Shown here in pieces: positions 21,936 through 33,094 of a stretch of 64,000 nt of DNA (position 1 is its first letter; every line of letters begins with the position of its first letter). Below the pieces are notes generated by a model. The model had not been told where the DNA came from and did no database searches. It worked only from the letters and a program-made list of their open reading frames with translations. Origin of the DNA: Datura wrightii (taxonomy: Eukaryota; Streptophyta; Magnoliopsida; Solanales; Solanaceae); NCBI GenBank assembly GCA_035772735.1, contig JASDFA010000018.1, positions 145,643,501 to 145,707,500 of the forward strand, written 5' to 3'. Both the position numbers and the translations under genes were made by a program.

Positions 21936-23018
21936 CTTGAAAGCATGTTTTTCATCATAACATCTCATCATAATCATACATTCATCACAAATCTCTTCTT
22001 TCATGAACTTCTCATCAATGAGCTTTTAATTCATAAAACTTGAAAACATGCTTTTCATTTGAAAAAAAATAAAACCTTCCCATGCTTCATAATTCGGTAA
22101 TAGAAACCTATTTAAATCATACCCATGTAGAGGATTTAGGAAATTCATGCATTGGGTTAAAACCCCATAGATTAGACATAGAAATCTCATGATTTAGAGA
22201 GGGATTGGGCATGGGTGTGAAAGAATTCACCCATTCATAACCCTACATACCAGTTGGTAGCTGATTCTTACACTTCTTTGATAGCCCAACAAGAAATTGA
22301 AGAGGAATTGAAGAACACTAAGCTTGATCACCTCTCTCACCTTCTACCTTGCATGCATGAATGTAAATGGCCTAAATTGAACTTAACCCTTTTAAAAGTC
22401 ATCATTGATAATTCAAAATGACGTAGTTTAGGCCTTAGGAACTTAGAATTTATGGAAAATCTGTTACTAAATTCACAGAAAATAACTGCCAGCTGGTCCT
22501 AACAATGGACCTAATGACTCATCATCATGGGCCACGACTCATGGAGTCGTCCGTCAAGTTCACTGCTTCTCAAGTCTTTAAGGCTCCTCACGGGTGACTT
22601 AACGATCCGTCACTGGTGACCATGACTCGTGGTCACCACCCATCATGTACACTACCTCCATATTCAATAATTCTTTAACTAGCTAAGCACGACCCTCCCC
22701 ACGAATCGTGGTGACTGACCACGACTCGTGGGGCCCTTCCGTTAAGTACATTGCCCTCTTCCTTCTCTTTTATTACTCCCCCTACCCCTTGACTGACCTA
22801 ACTAGTCGTGGGGCTTGACCACGACTCATGGTTACGTCCGTGGGGATCCTAAATCTCAAATTTCAAACTCATCCCTTGGTCCTTCCCGCGAGTCAGATCA
22901 CAATTTGTGGGCTGCTCTCACGGGTCACCTTATGAACCATCCTGATGCCTGGTGCTAGATTTTAACTTTTCTTCATAACAACTCCTGAGTATGATCTTTG
23001 GGCTTCCAGGTTATAACA
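21936..23018 (-). mobile_element. 5' LTR of element A (copy 4), proximal segment
   Basis: Minus sense starts TGTTATAACCTGG at 23018 and runs to the nested insertion. It contains the ACGACTCGT array at 22480-22970. From 22020 to 22200 it matches 6340-6500 of copy 1 very closely. Flanked by GTAAG (23019-23023), complement of the CTTAC after copy 1. Confidence 0.9.
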
Positions 23019-24903
23019 GTAAGACTCGTGCAGCTGCCTCAATCTCAGCCTTCACTAAAGGCTTCACATTCTCCATCATAGACTCCACCTTTCTCTCAGT
23101 CCTGGTCAGTCTCTTTGCAATCTTTTGCAGAAATTGCTGAGGCACAATAATGTATACTGTTGGGGTCTAGCTGGGAAGGCCCATGGGTGGTGCAACAGAG
23201 GTGTTAGTAGCTTCCTCTGAATGACCAGCCTCTGTAGCTGGTGTCTCATCCCACTTTTGTGAGGTGGGGGCATCAACCTGCTCGCCCCCAACTGCTCGTG
23301 GTATCGAGACTGTGGTAGAAAGTCTTGCTTGGCTTACCAGATTTATTTCATCTTGAATCAACCAATGACTGTTGTCCACTATCTTCTAATCAACCGCTCC
23401 TCATTAGGATGCACCTTGAGACCTGCCTTCATACATAGTCTGAATATGAGACTTGGGAATAGATAGTAGTGCTCAATCCCATAATCCGGTCTAGAATCTT
23501 CTACGCAATGACCCTCAAAATGTTGATGGCGTATCTTGACATGATACATGTCATCAATGCTGCTCTGTCTGCACTGAGGGTATTATCGTTCATGATCAAT
23601 GGCAACATGTGGCAAACTAGTGTCCAACAGACCTTTTCTATGAAATTCAGTGAATTTTTGGTGACATGCTTTCCACTAGTCATCCATTGTCCTCCAATAA
23701 ACCGCTCCTCATTAGGATGCACCCTGAGACCTGCCTTCATACACAGTCTGAACACGAGACTCGGGACTAGATAGTAGTGCTTAATCCCATAGCCTGGTAT
23801 AGAATCTCCTCCACAGTGACCCTCAAAATGTTGATGGCATATCTTTACACGATACACACCACCAATGCGGCTCTGTCCGCACTGAGGGTATTGTCGTTCA
23901 CGATCGGTGCCAACCTGTGGTGAACTAGTGTCCAACAGACCTTTTCTATGAAATTCAGTGAATTTTTGGTGACCTTCTTTCCACTAGTCACCCATTCTAC
24001 ATCCTCCTTATCCTCAGCATTGACCCCAGATAGCCACTTGATCTAATTCTTCCTCTCCTCAATACCTAACTTCTTGATCTTCTTCATGGCATCCACCCGG
24101 TAGTCAAACTCCGGTATAGTGTGTGGTGGTATGAACTAAGGCTCATATAATACCTCAATAAATAGTGCATTGGGATATGTCAACGGTGCAACCTTGCACC
24201 ATTACATTCTCAAACTTGGGATGATCCTTTAATTTCTGCCCATCCTTTGCTTTTTGCTCCATGGTAGCCAAATAATTGACATAGAAATCCCGGACTATCT
24301 TTGAAGTGTATTGCTCCAGGGTTCTAGCCATCCATTCAAATCTATAGTAGCTGAATATCTGCTTCATGTCCTCTACCTCATTCAGTGCATTGGTGAGGAT
24401 TCACAGCTCTTCTTGAATACTCCGCCTAGGGTGGTTCTTGGCGATGAGAAAGAGTCCCTGCTCATAGATTTCTTGCACACCAGGTACTCTCCATCGAATA
24501 GTATGGTTCTCCCTAGACAGAATTTTCTCTCCCTTATCATGGGCTGCCTCATCATCGGATCCGGACTCATTATCTCCATCTTCAAATTAGGCCTCCTCGG
24601 ACCCCTCATCATCATTACAGCCACTACCGGACTCTTGGATTCGTTCCTCAGCTCCCTCCTCAGGCTGGGGAGCATCAGCAGATATGGCAGTGTTCGCCTC
24701 ATCTTGGGATTTAATTTTTCCCTAGTGCTTTGGGTCCCATCGGTGTCAGATGTATTGACCCTGTACTCTTTCACTAAACCACTAGGAGAGGACTCTACAT
24801 GTTCAGAGTTGGAGGGCTCATCTCTCAATGCCCTCCGAGTATCTATGTCTGCCCTGGTGGTTTTGTCTTTGGCAGATTTGGTTGCTTTCTTTTTTAAAGT
24901 CAT
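23019..24903 (-). pseudogene. T32 transposon-protein gene of element F, 5' part
   Basis: ATG at 24903 opens a 173-codon frame with a basic start (M-T-L-K-K-K-A-T-K) and acidic middle. After frameshifts the core follows: R-T-L-E-Q-Y-T-S-K-I-V-R-D-F-Y-V-N-Y and M-V-Q-G-C-T-V-D-I-S-Q (24367-24155), then W-V-T-S-G-K-K-V-T-K-N-S-L-N-F and D-N-T-L-S-A-D-R-A-A-L. I recognise this core as the plant retroelement domain Pfam lists, as I recall, as Transposase_32; its biochemical role is unknown. The tail E-A-A-A-R-V-L is cut by LTR A at 23018. A 308-bp internal tandem duplication and several frameshifts make it a pseudogene. Long antisense frames, including 24311-24928, are shadows. Confidence 0.78.
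23393..24008. repeat. 308-bp tandem duplication inside the T32 gene
   Basis: GAGACCTGCCTTCATAC at 23418 recurs at 23726, and ACCTTTTCTATGAAATTCAG at 23631 recurs at 23939; both give a 308-bp period. 308 is not a multiple of three, so it shifts the frame. Confidence 0.85.
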
Positions 24904-24975
24904 TGTACATATGGAGAAAAAGGGTTAGATCTTCATATCTAAGAAAAAGAAAAGCATAAAATATCCTCTAGAATT

Positions 24976-26330
24976 TTTCACGGGTCGTCAGTACAAGTCG
25001 TACCTAGAAGGTATGATCCGTACTGAGACTCGTAGCATCTCCGGTTGCAGTCACGACTCTAAGGTACGACTCATACCATGAAGGTATGATTCGTACCACA
25101 AGTCGTATGAGGTTTCTCCTTGAATACCATTATTATGTATTTTTCCACGACTCATGGTACAACCCGTAAGTCGATTTCACGAGTCGTAGTAAGGGTCGTA
25201 TAGTTGCCTTTGGACTTGACCCTTTTCAGATTCCTAGTACGATTGCCAGGTATCACTTGTAGTAGGATACCACGGGTTGTACTAGTCTCCATACCAATTG
25301 ATTGTCATGCATTTGGCTCAAGATAGTCCTAACGAGCCATTCTATGAGTCGTAGTATGAAAGCACAAGTTGTTGAAAGGCTTGTGAAGCCTGTCCTCTCC
25401 TTTGTGCATGTCAGTTTGGTATGTTAATTCAATTTTGTGTTGGGTACTCAGAATTCTCCAATTTTAGGCATGTATTTTTCACGTTTTTACAACTACCCAG
25501 TTCTCCCTTTTGGATTCATAATCGGTAACTCAATTCATAACAATGTAATCTTAATTCTAAGCATGTTCAAATTCCTACCCAATCAACACAGTCATATTTC
25601 AAGTTACTGATCATTATCCTCATCTATTTTTATGCATTTTAAGGACTCCCAGTTGTTAAACCAGTTCACACAAACACGAAGGTATTTTTACCCGACTCAA
25701 AACATAATCACTTACTTGAATGTTGCAAAATCTTGCTCATTTCGTGCGTGTTTCAGTGACTAGGGTTGGAACTCGATTTGAGCAGTGTTAATCGAGCACA
25801 AATTTTTCTCAATCGATCATTTTTCTTGAGTTACGGGTGTGAAGGATTCTTGGAAGGTGTTCGTAAGTTCGAGTTTGATTACCTGGGAGAAAGGTCCAAG
25901 TGATTTGGAATTTAAATACTTTAGGGAAAATTTTTTTTAAAATTTTGGTCGAGTCAGGTCGACTTAAGCAATTTGGCCCATCACGACTCGTACCACGAGT
26001 CGTAGGTTGGACCTATGACTCGTCCATAGGACTCGTATATAGGTTTAAGAAAACTTACCTTTGGACCTACGAGCACATCACATGACTTGTATCGTGAAGG
26101 TACGAACCGTACCACGACTCATAGGTCACTCTGAACTGAAGTTCCATACATTGCAAAGTTCATAACTAGAGTAAGTACTACGACCCGTACATTGAAGTTA
26201 CGAGTCATAGGACTATAGTACCATGAACTCGTGCACTAGGCCATTCTCTGCTTCTCACCACGACTCATACTATGGCCCTTACAATGCTCTTATGAGTCCT
26301 ACTGAGGCTCGTAGTACCAGTCTATACTGC
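24976..26330 (-). repeat. Long array of ACGACTCGT / ACGAGTCGT words upstream of T32
   Basis: Dozens of variants such as TACGACTCGTAC, CACGAGTCGTAGG and TACGAACCGTACC run across about 1.35 kb between the conserved motif and the T32 start codon. A gap at 25400-25950 has few words. No ORF. It is in the position of an internal promoter. Confidence 0.7.
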
Positions 26331-26390
26331 AATTTTTCTACAACCTGTTTTTTGTTTCACCTGCACACTAAGCACACATGAGTCAATAAA

Positions 26391-26439
26391 CTTGGGTTGC
26401 ATCCGAAGAAGCGCCTGATTTAATGTCGCGGCACGACGC
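26391..26439 (-). other. Conserved post-ORF motif, copy 2 (distal)
   Basis: Minus sense GCGTCGTGCCGCGACATTAA, then AATCAGGCGCTTCTTCGGAT and GCAACCCAAG. It lies 87 bases beyond copy 3, so element F has the motif twice in tandem. Confidence 0.85.
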
Positions 26440-26477
26440 AGGTATTTTAGTTACTCAGACTTAAGTAAACCACCTTA

Positions 26478-26524
26478 TGGGTTGCCTCCTAAGAAGTGCC
26501 TGATTTAACATCGCGGCTCGACGC
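26478..26524 (-). other. Conserved post-ORF motif, copy 3 (proximal)
   Basis: Minus sense GCGTCGAGCCGCGATGTTAA, then AATCAGGCACTTCTTAGGAG and GCAACCCA. It starts 15 bases after the stop codon of the protease frame (stop 26542-26540). Confidence 0.85.
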
Positions 26525-26539
26525 AAGTCTATTGACTAC

Positions 26540-26803
26540 TCAGACTTCGCCAAGAAACTCAGACTCGTCCTTGATTGCTGAGACCATTATAATCTCATTT
26601 GGTTGCTTCATTGATCGACAGACATTGAAAGTGACATCTTCTTTATTAAGCCTGAATTTCAGCTGGCCAGCCTCAACATCTACTAAAGCCCTCCCAGTGG
26701 CAAGGAGTGGTCGCCCTAAAATGATGGGGACCTCAAAGTCAACCTCACAATCAAAGATCACGAAGTCCACTGTGAATATGAATTTGTCCACCTTGACAAG
26801 CAC
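26540..26803 (-). pseudogene. Element F protease, C-terminal part
   Basis: The frame reads V-L-V-K-V-D-K-F-I-F, D-C-E-V-D-F-E-V-P-I-I-L-G-R and L-L-A-T-G-R-A-L-V-D-V-E, the aspartic-protease end of Athila/Tat-type Gag-Pro proteins, and stops at 26540. Its upstream neighbour is LTR copy 5, which entered between V-L and the preceding T-V-K-K-T-I-G-I-L block, now at 29320-29365. The open frame continues into LTR sequence (to 26911), so it is not a real protein start. No RT frame follows; the motif pair and T32 gene do. Confidence 0.82.
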
Positions 26804-29319
26804 TGTCACAACCCGAGCATAGACCCGGATCGTAGACACAGGACAAGGACCCCAAGTCAACCCATGGCATAAGCATTTAACTAACTCATTCCATAAACAT
26901 GAAGAAAACATAATTATAAACTCAGCGGAAGTCTAACTTAACATAACAATAGAATGAACATTTGAAGCTGAATACATGTCTAAGTCTAATAAGCCTCTAA
27001 TCTAGACGAGCTGATAGGACAACACCCCCAACTAGCTCAACAATACTGAAACTGAAAAACATCTAAACAATTGAAGGTCTAGTACTCGAAAGATGAGGAC
27101 TCACCAAATAAGCAGCTGCTAACTCTGAACAACAACTACGAACGAGGCTAAACCTGAGAACTGGGTCGTGCATCATGAAACGATGCAGCATAGAAAGTAT
27201 GCGGTCAGTACGTGGAATGTACCGAGTATGCAAGGTAAGTAAAATCGTTTTAGTAACATAAATCATTTTAAACTATTCATACATATCATAAGCTTTTAAG
27301 AGTAAGTAGAAGACTATATGCATTCATTCTGAAATCGTACTCCTATCATAACGTGTTTATGCATAGCTTTAGAACATCATAACTTAATCAAATGACTCAA
27401 AGCTGAAACATAACATTTATATCAAAAGCTGAACATGAGTCAAACCTTGCTTTTTGAACATGCATGCATAAGATACTTATCATGAGTAATGAATATGCAA
27501 ATTCGAATGATAAAGATAGTGGGAGACTCGTCACTTAACCGACATACCACGATAGAGCTTACATGGTCCCAACTATCACACTCAAGTGGGTAGAGCTATC
27601 CATAACCTTGCCAGAGCGATGGACGATATAATTATATCGATATCAAGCTGAAGGGCAAATTGGGCTGGGGATAGCTCATAAGGGAGGTCCCAATAATATA
27701 ATAGTATCCACCTACGTTGGCGCGTAGTTCTGGGGAATAAGGTAATCGACCCTTAACCTGCTCGGTGATAGATTCTTCTCCCAAAATATGCAATCCTCTA
27801 CATCGTATATAACGAAGCTCAACATCATCTATAGACGAAGCTCAACATGCAATCATGCATAACTCAACATTGTATGAAATAAAGCTCAACATTGTCTATT
27901 GACAATGCTCATAATGAAATCATGCATTGACTAGCAATCATACGGGTATGAAGCTCAACATTGTCTATTGACAAAGCTCAATAATGACCTACATCTCAAT
28001 TATGAAATCATGCATATGAGAAGCTTTATCTCAAAGCATACCACAAGCTCAATCACAGGTGGGAACATCTACTCCAAATCATGTCGTAAGCTACATATAG
28101 ACATATTTACTCAACATACCACAAGCTAGGATTTATAATAAAAATTGGAAAATTTCACTTCAAACAATGTGGTAAGCTTATGTCGGGAAAATAATAACTT
28201 TAAATCAACATATGGGCATCACCCAAGGCTCTATCATACTTGGATCTAATCAATTCACTTTGAAAACAACTACATAATCATGGGTAGTTTTATAAACATA
28301 CTTTTGATCATCAACTTCATCATCATCACACATTTACAAAAAAATCTCTTCCTTAATGAACTCTTCACCCATGGGTGTTTTAGATTCAAATTATGGAAAA
28401 TAATTTTTATAAGGGAAAATAAGTTAGAATCTGCCCAAGCTTCATAAATCATCAGTATAAACTCAATCTAGTCATACCCATGTATAGAGAATGAAGAATC
28501 ATGCAATTGGGCAAAACCCCATACTTGATCATAGACAATTTAATCACATTTCAATAGGGAATGGGTCTGGGTTGGAAGAAAGCACCCACTCATAGCGTTA
28601 CATACCTGGGAATGGTGAATTCTGAAACCCTCTAATTGCCCAGCTGAGATTCCAATTGGAAACCTTGGGATTTTACCTTGAACCTTCCCTTCAAACCTTC
28701 AAACATGCATGCATGAGAGTAATGACTTAGAATAGGTTTTCCCCTACTAAAAACCCATTAAACCAAGCCTTAAACGAAGTAGTATAGGTCTTATGAACTT
28801 ATGAATTACGAAAAGAACCTTACTAAATTCACAGGAAAACACTGCCAGGTGACCCTAACGGGTGACCTGACGATTCGTCAGGACGGACAATGACTCGTCG
28901 AGTCGCCCATCAAGTGCACTGGTTAACTGAACTGCTGAGGCTCGTAACGGGGAACTTAACAACTCTTCCCCAGTGACCACGACTCGTGGTCACCTCCCGT
29001 CAAGTACACCGCCTTAACATCAATGAAAATCATCCTACTCATGGGGTCCCTTCCGTTAGGTACACTGGTCATACTCTTGTACAAAGTCCAACTCTACCCT
29101 ACGATTAACATGACGACTCGTGGTGGCTAACCATGAGTCGTTGCCTCACTCATGGGGACCTTACTCCTTCACTTTCCCAGGCGTCCCCACGAGCCACCTG
29201 ACGACTCGTGGGGTCTCCTCACGAGTCGTCCCACGACTAGTCCTGTGCCTGCAACATCAATTTCCCAATTTTCTCATTTCAACTCCCGGGACCGATCTTT
29301 GAGCTTCTGGGGTATAACA
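26804..29319 (-). mobile_element. Solo LTR, family A, copy 5
   Basis: 2,516 bp, minus sense TGTTATACCCCAG to GTGACA. Plus-strand flanks AGCAC (26799-26803) and ATCAC (29320-29324) are a target duplication with one mismatch. Protease coding sequence lies on both sides and no internal element sequence remains, so it is a solo LTR. The word array is at 28850-29260. Copies of 'gaagctcaacat' between 27790 and 27990 form a loose tandem repeat. Confidence 0.87.
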
Positions 29320-29365
29320 ATCACATTAAACAGGATCCCTATAGTCTTCTTCACAGTTCGACCAT

Positions 29366-29692
29366 CCTCAACATCTACTAAAGCCCTCCCAGTGGCAAGG
29401 AGCGGTCGCCCCAAAATGATGGGGACCTCAAAGTCAACCTCACAATCAAGGATAACAAAGTCCGCTGGGAATATGAATTTTTCCACCTTGACAAGCACTG
29501 TCACGACCCGAGCATAGACCCAGATCGTAGACACGAGACAAGGACCCCAACTCAACTTATGGCATAATAATTCAACTAAATCATTCAATAAACATGAATA
29601 AAACATAATTATAAACTTAGAGGAAGTCTAACTTAACATAACAATAGAATAAACGTCTGAAGCTAAATACATGTCTAAGTCTGATAAGCCTC
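29366..29692 (-). repeat. Second copy of a ~2.7-kb tandem duplication (protease plus LTR)
   Basis: 29366-29498 repeats 26671-26803 with eight differences in 133 bases, and 29499-29692 repeats the LTR end that starts at 26804. The unit is therefore 26671-29365 (2,695 bp). In protein terms the junction joins D-V-E directly to D-G-R-T-V-K-K. The rest of the second copy is missing beyond 29692. Confidence 0.85.
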
Positions 29693-29755
29693 TGTTTCTT
29701 GGTCATGTTGTTGGTTAAGAACTATATTTTTTAATTCTATTAAATATTTTCTTTT
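29693..29755 (-). mobile_element. 63-bp endogenous pararetrovirus fragment
   Basis: Matches 47765-47827 of the pararetrovirus with two differences in 63 bases, in the same strand sense. It encodes part of the stretch between coat protein and protease. It lies exactly between the truncated LTR A copy and the repeat starting at 29756. Confidence 0.88.
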
Positions 29756-30935
29756 GGTAGCAAATTGAAGGGTAAAAGCTTCATGATAATTCAACACAAG
29801 CAAGATACAAGATAGAAAAGGCATAAGGATTGTGGTACACGATTTTTCCGTTGACTTCAGAGTGTTGTGTTGATAGTTTGAGGGAGCTATCCGTGGATTC
29901 TTGAGACATATTAATAGATACACCTCTTAGGTGTAAGGTAAAGGTTCATACACCTTTATCCCTCGTGAATTTGAATTTATATGCTATTTTCAAAGAACGG
30001 TTACCGACATCAGAAACTTCTTCCATTTGTTGTGTTGCGGATTGTTTTAGGTGGTTTTGAGTTTTAGGAAGGTTGTGATTATATGTTTCAGTAAAGTATT
30101 AAAAAATTTTATTGAAGAATATTTGAGCTATAGAAAATTTTTGATATATTAAGGCTAACCTTCTTCAGCAAGTTTCCTTCTTTGTAAAATCGATACAACT
30201 TATTTCTTATCTCTATAATACTCGTAGCCATATTAGACATTGATTAGTTGGCTTCTGCGTGTATGTATTTATGTGTGTATATATATATATATATATATAA
30301 GATTCCATTATCGGGATTAGCATTGATTAGCTGCTGCCTCATCTTAAATACGACATAATGAACTTCTTATATAAATCATTTGTCACTTAATTGACTATCA
30401 TTAGATTGTTTTTTTATCGATACCTTTATGGATATTTTGATAGCTTCTTAGAATTGTATTTTGATATTAGTATCTTGATAATCTATTTTGGCATAGAAAC
30501 GATGTGGTGGTGATGCCTAAAACTATATATTTTGCCTTCGGACCTTTGGTGTATCTTGATTCCTATAGAGTAATAATATTTAGTGCTATAGTATTACCTT
30601 TGGATTGATAGTTGTTGTGGTTGCCTTTTAGGCTATGATGGTTAGCTGAAAGGTGCTTAACCCTATTATTAGTGATCTTATAGTTTTGATACGATGTTTA
30701 GATTATCGTACAGGTCACTTAGAGATCCACACTATTTGTAGTTAGACTATAAGGTTGCGTGATGCCTTCATGGCTATCTTCTTAGCTATTACCATTAGGC
30801 TATGCCGTAGGGGCTACATATATGCATATATAGGTTACCTAGAAGACTATTGACTAAGTGTATCTTGCCTGTGGGGATATTCCATGCTTATAAGAGCTAT
30901 AAAATATCCAGAAAAACTATATTTTTCTTGGCTAC
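29756..30935 (-). repeat. 1.2-kb repeat, inverted partner of 56590-57798
   Basis: Several anchors match the reverse complement of 56590-57798: the 'cacctcttaggtgtaaggtaa' stretch near 29920, a (TA)n run at 30273-30299, 'agctgctgcctcat' near 30330, and 'cttataag...atatcc' near 30890. In minus sense it follows Tat-type gag sequence, so it may be the next internal part or an LTR of that element. No ORF. Confidence 0.7.
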
Positions 30936-31990
30936 TTTAGTTTCTTTCCCATAGATTGCCTTTGCTATAGCACTTAGGAATTCCTTCAAGTGACCATTCT
31001 TGAGTGATGTGACCACTTCTTTCTGGAGGTGTCCATAGTCTCCAATCTTATGCCCTTGTGTTCCATGGAATTCATACTATATATTTGGTCCCTAGAGTAG
31101 GGATAAAACCATGTTATTTTTTAAAATTGAACTTCTTTTATGCTCCTTATGACTAAAACCAGCTGCATCAAATAGATGTTGAATTCGTACTCTGAAAGCC
31201 TATAGGCTTCTTTAGTTGCGTAAAATGAGCTAGAAGCCCTTTCCATTTATTTTCTTTCCACTCCTCTAGGACCTCGGTCTCTATTACTCCTTTTATGAAC
31301 CTAGGCTTTCTACTTGGGCTTGGCTTTACACAAGATGGATATAATGCAAAATTGCTCTTCATGAGTTTTGAATGTTATTCTCATATATTATCTATTTTCG
31401 CATGGGTTTGACAATAATCATTCTCTACCCAGTTCTTTGATCTATACCGATTGTGTACATCAATCCAAGTAGTAGCCTCAAATTCTACCAACCTTTCCTT
31501 CAACTTTTGAGAGGTAATCGAGTTGTTGGGGTTTAGACCCTTTGTGAAGGCTTCCGCGGCCCAATCATCTAGCACCAATAGTAACAGCATCCTTTCTTTC
31601 TAAAACCTGGTAAAAAAATCTCAAAGTAGTTTGGAATTGCTCTGTTTGGTTTTGAAGATGTTCTCTCTCCTAGCTTGCACCTTCTGAGCTCTGATATGTG
31701 CTTTGACGATATTATTTGCAACCATAATAAAAGAATCAATTAAGTACTCAAGTAATAATGAATACTATGACAGAGTTCCCCTAGACAAAGTCATCTAGAC
31801 TTTTTGACTAGGACTGACTCAATTTCATCCTCAGCCAGGTCGTTGCCTTTGTCTGTTGTAGCAAAGGCCAAAATATGCGCATAAAAATTTGTATCCACAT
31901 TTTACTTAGGAATATATGGCCTCCTAAATCTATTTAGGATCGGCTTCGGTGCTATTTTGGGTTTGTACGACAATTAGATGTACTTCTTAA
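30936..31990 (-). pseudogene. gag: Tat/Ogre-type gag remnant
   Basis: Minus-strand frames give a capsid-like stretch with D-D-W-A-A-E-A-F-T-K-G-L-N-P-N-N and K-L-K-E-R-L-V-E-F-E-A-T (31590-31381), a linker, then F-H-G-T-Q-G-H-K-I-G-D-Y-G-H-L-Q-K-E-V and N-G-H-L-K-E-F-L (about 31090-30960), a degenerate knuckle region seen in Tat-lineage Gag. Stops and frameshifts separate the parts. No RT found nearby. Confidence 0.7.
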
Positions 31991-31999
31991 AATTTGGTC

Positions 32000-33090
32000 C
32001 TTTAAAGAGTGGGGTGATGTGTTGAGATTTTGCGATACACTTGTACTTTGTTCCATAGGGTTTTAGATTTCTTTAAGTACAATTATAAGTCAATACTAAT
32101 TCTATTTTTCTAAGTTGCAGGAATCCCAATAATTTGGAGAAGAGATGCAAAAATCTATATAATCTGCTGAAAAGTCATAACATAAGAGCGCAGATTCATT
32201 TTGCGGTTCATCTGATGGTTCATAGATCAACTTCAGAGAGTTGGCAAGAATTAGCTAAGTATGACTAAAATACGGTGCCAGTTATAGAGCTTAGAATCCA
32301 TCTACCAATCATAAATGGCTTCAAAAGTGGAAATTCATAAAGGTTGCAAGTCAAAATTGCAACCAATGAAACCAGTTACAAACTGTAGATGCTATTTATG
32401 GATCGTAAATAGTTGCCGCAGAGTGAAATTCAGAGACTACGCAATATAGGACTCTAATATACAAAAGTAGATATGAATTGTAAAAGTAATCTATGAAACA
32501 TAAATGATCTCCAGAAGTCAAATGTTAGAGAGTTTGCATTTTGGAGTTTCAACAGATGAAGAGCAAATGCACACCACAGATTCAAAGTACAGATGGTAGA
32601 TTGACTTACGATCACCAATAGAAAATGAGAGAAATCAATTTATATAGCAATCTAAGGATTGTAAATCAAATTACAGTCCGTAATTTACACCTGGAGTATT
32701 CCGAGATTAATTTGAATTTGGATTTTGGCCTTAGTATAATAGTATTTTTAGGCATTTTTGAAAAAAAGTTGAACATAATTGCTTAGAATATGATTATGGG
32801 AGATTACTCATTTGCCTTGTAAGCTACTTTTGAATACTCAATTTTAGGGTTTTGGACGCATCTCCTCTTTTTGATTGTAAGTATTCTATGTTTAATTCAA
32901 TGATTTCTTCCTTTCATCTCATCATGAGTAGCTAAATTCTTTGCTAAGATTGTGAATCCAATAGGGTTTTGAAACCTATAGATCTCAATTTGATCAATTG
33001 ATAGTGGGATTAAATATATTTGATTAATCCTTAATTTTCAAGTTAGGGTTAGTGGATGTGATGTATCGGGAGTTCACGACATATCTATAT
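32000..33090 (+). mobile_element. LTR-like region of a T32/gag-type element
   Basis: It has the layout of the other Athila-like LTRs here: an intron-acceptor-like 'ttctaagttgcag' near 32120, then a block of related words (32160-32700: GGTTCAT, GATCGTAAA, TTACAGTCCGTAA), then a downstream 'tagctaaattctttgctaag' region. Ends were not resolved. Confidence 0.4.
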
Positions 33091-33094
33091 TTCT

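Noticed and set aside
24311..24928. 205-codon plus-strand frame
   Set aside because: Antisense shadow of the T32 gene on the minus strand, whose core motifs are recognisable.
30936..31990. Possible host gene fragment
   Set aside because: Motifs fit Tat-lineage Gag and there is no exon structure or conserved host domain.
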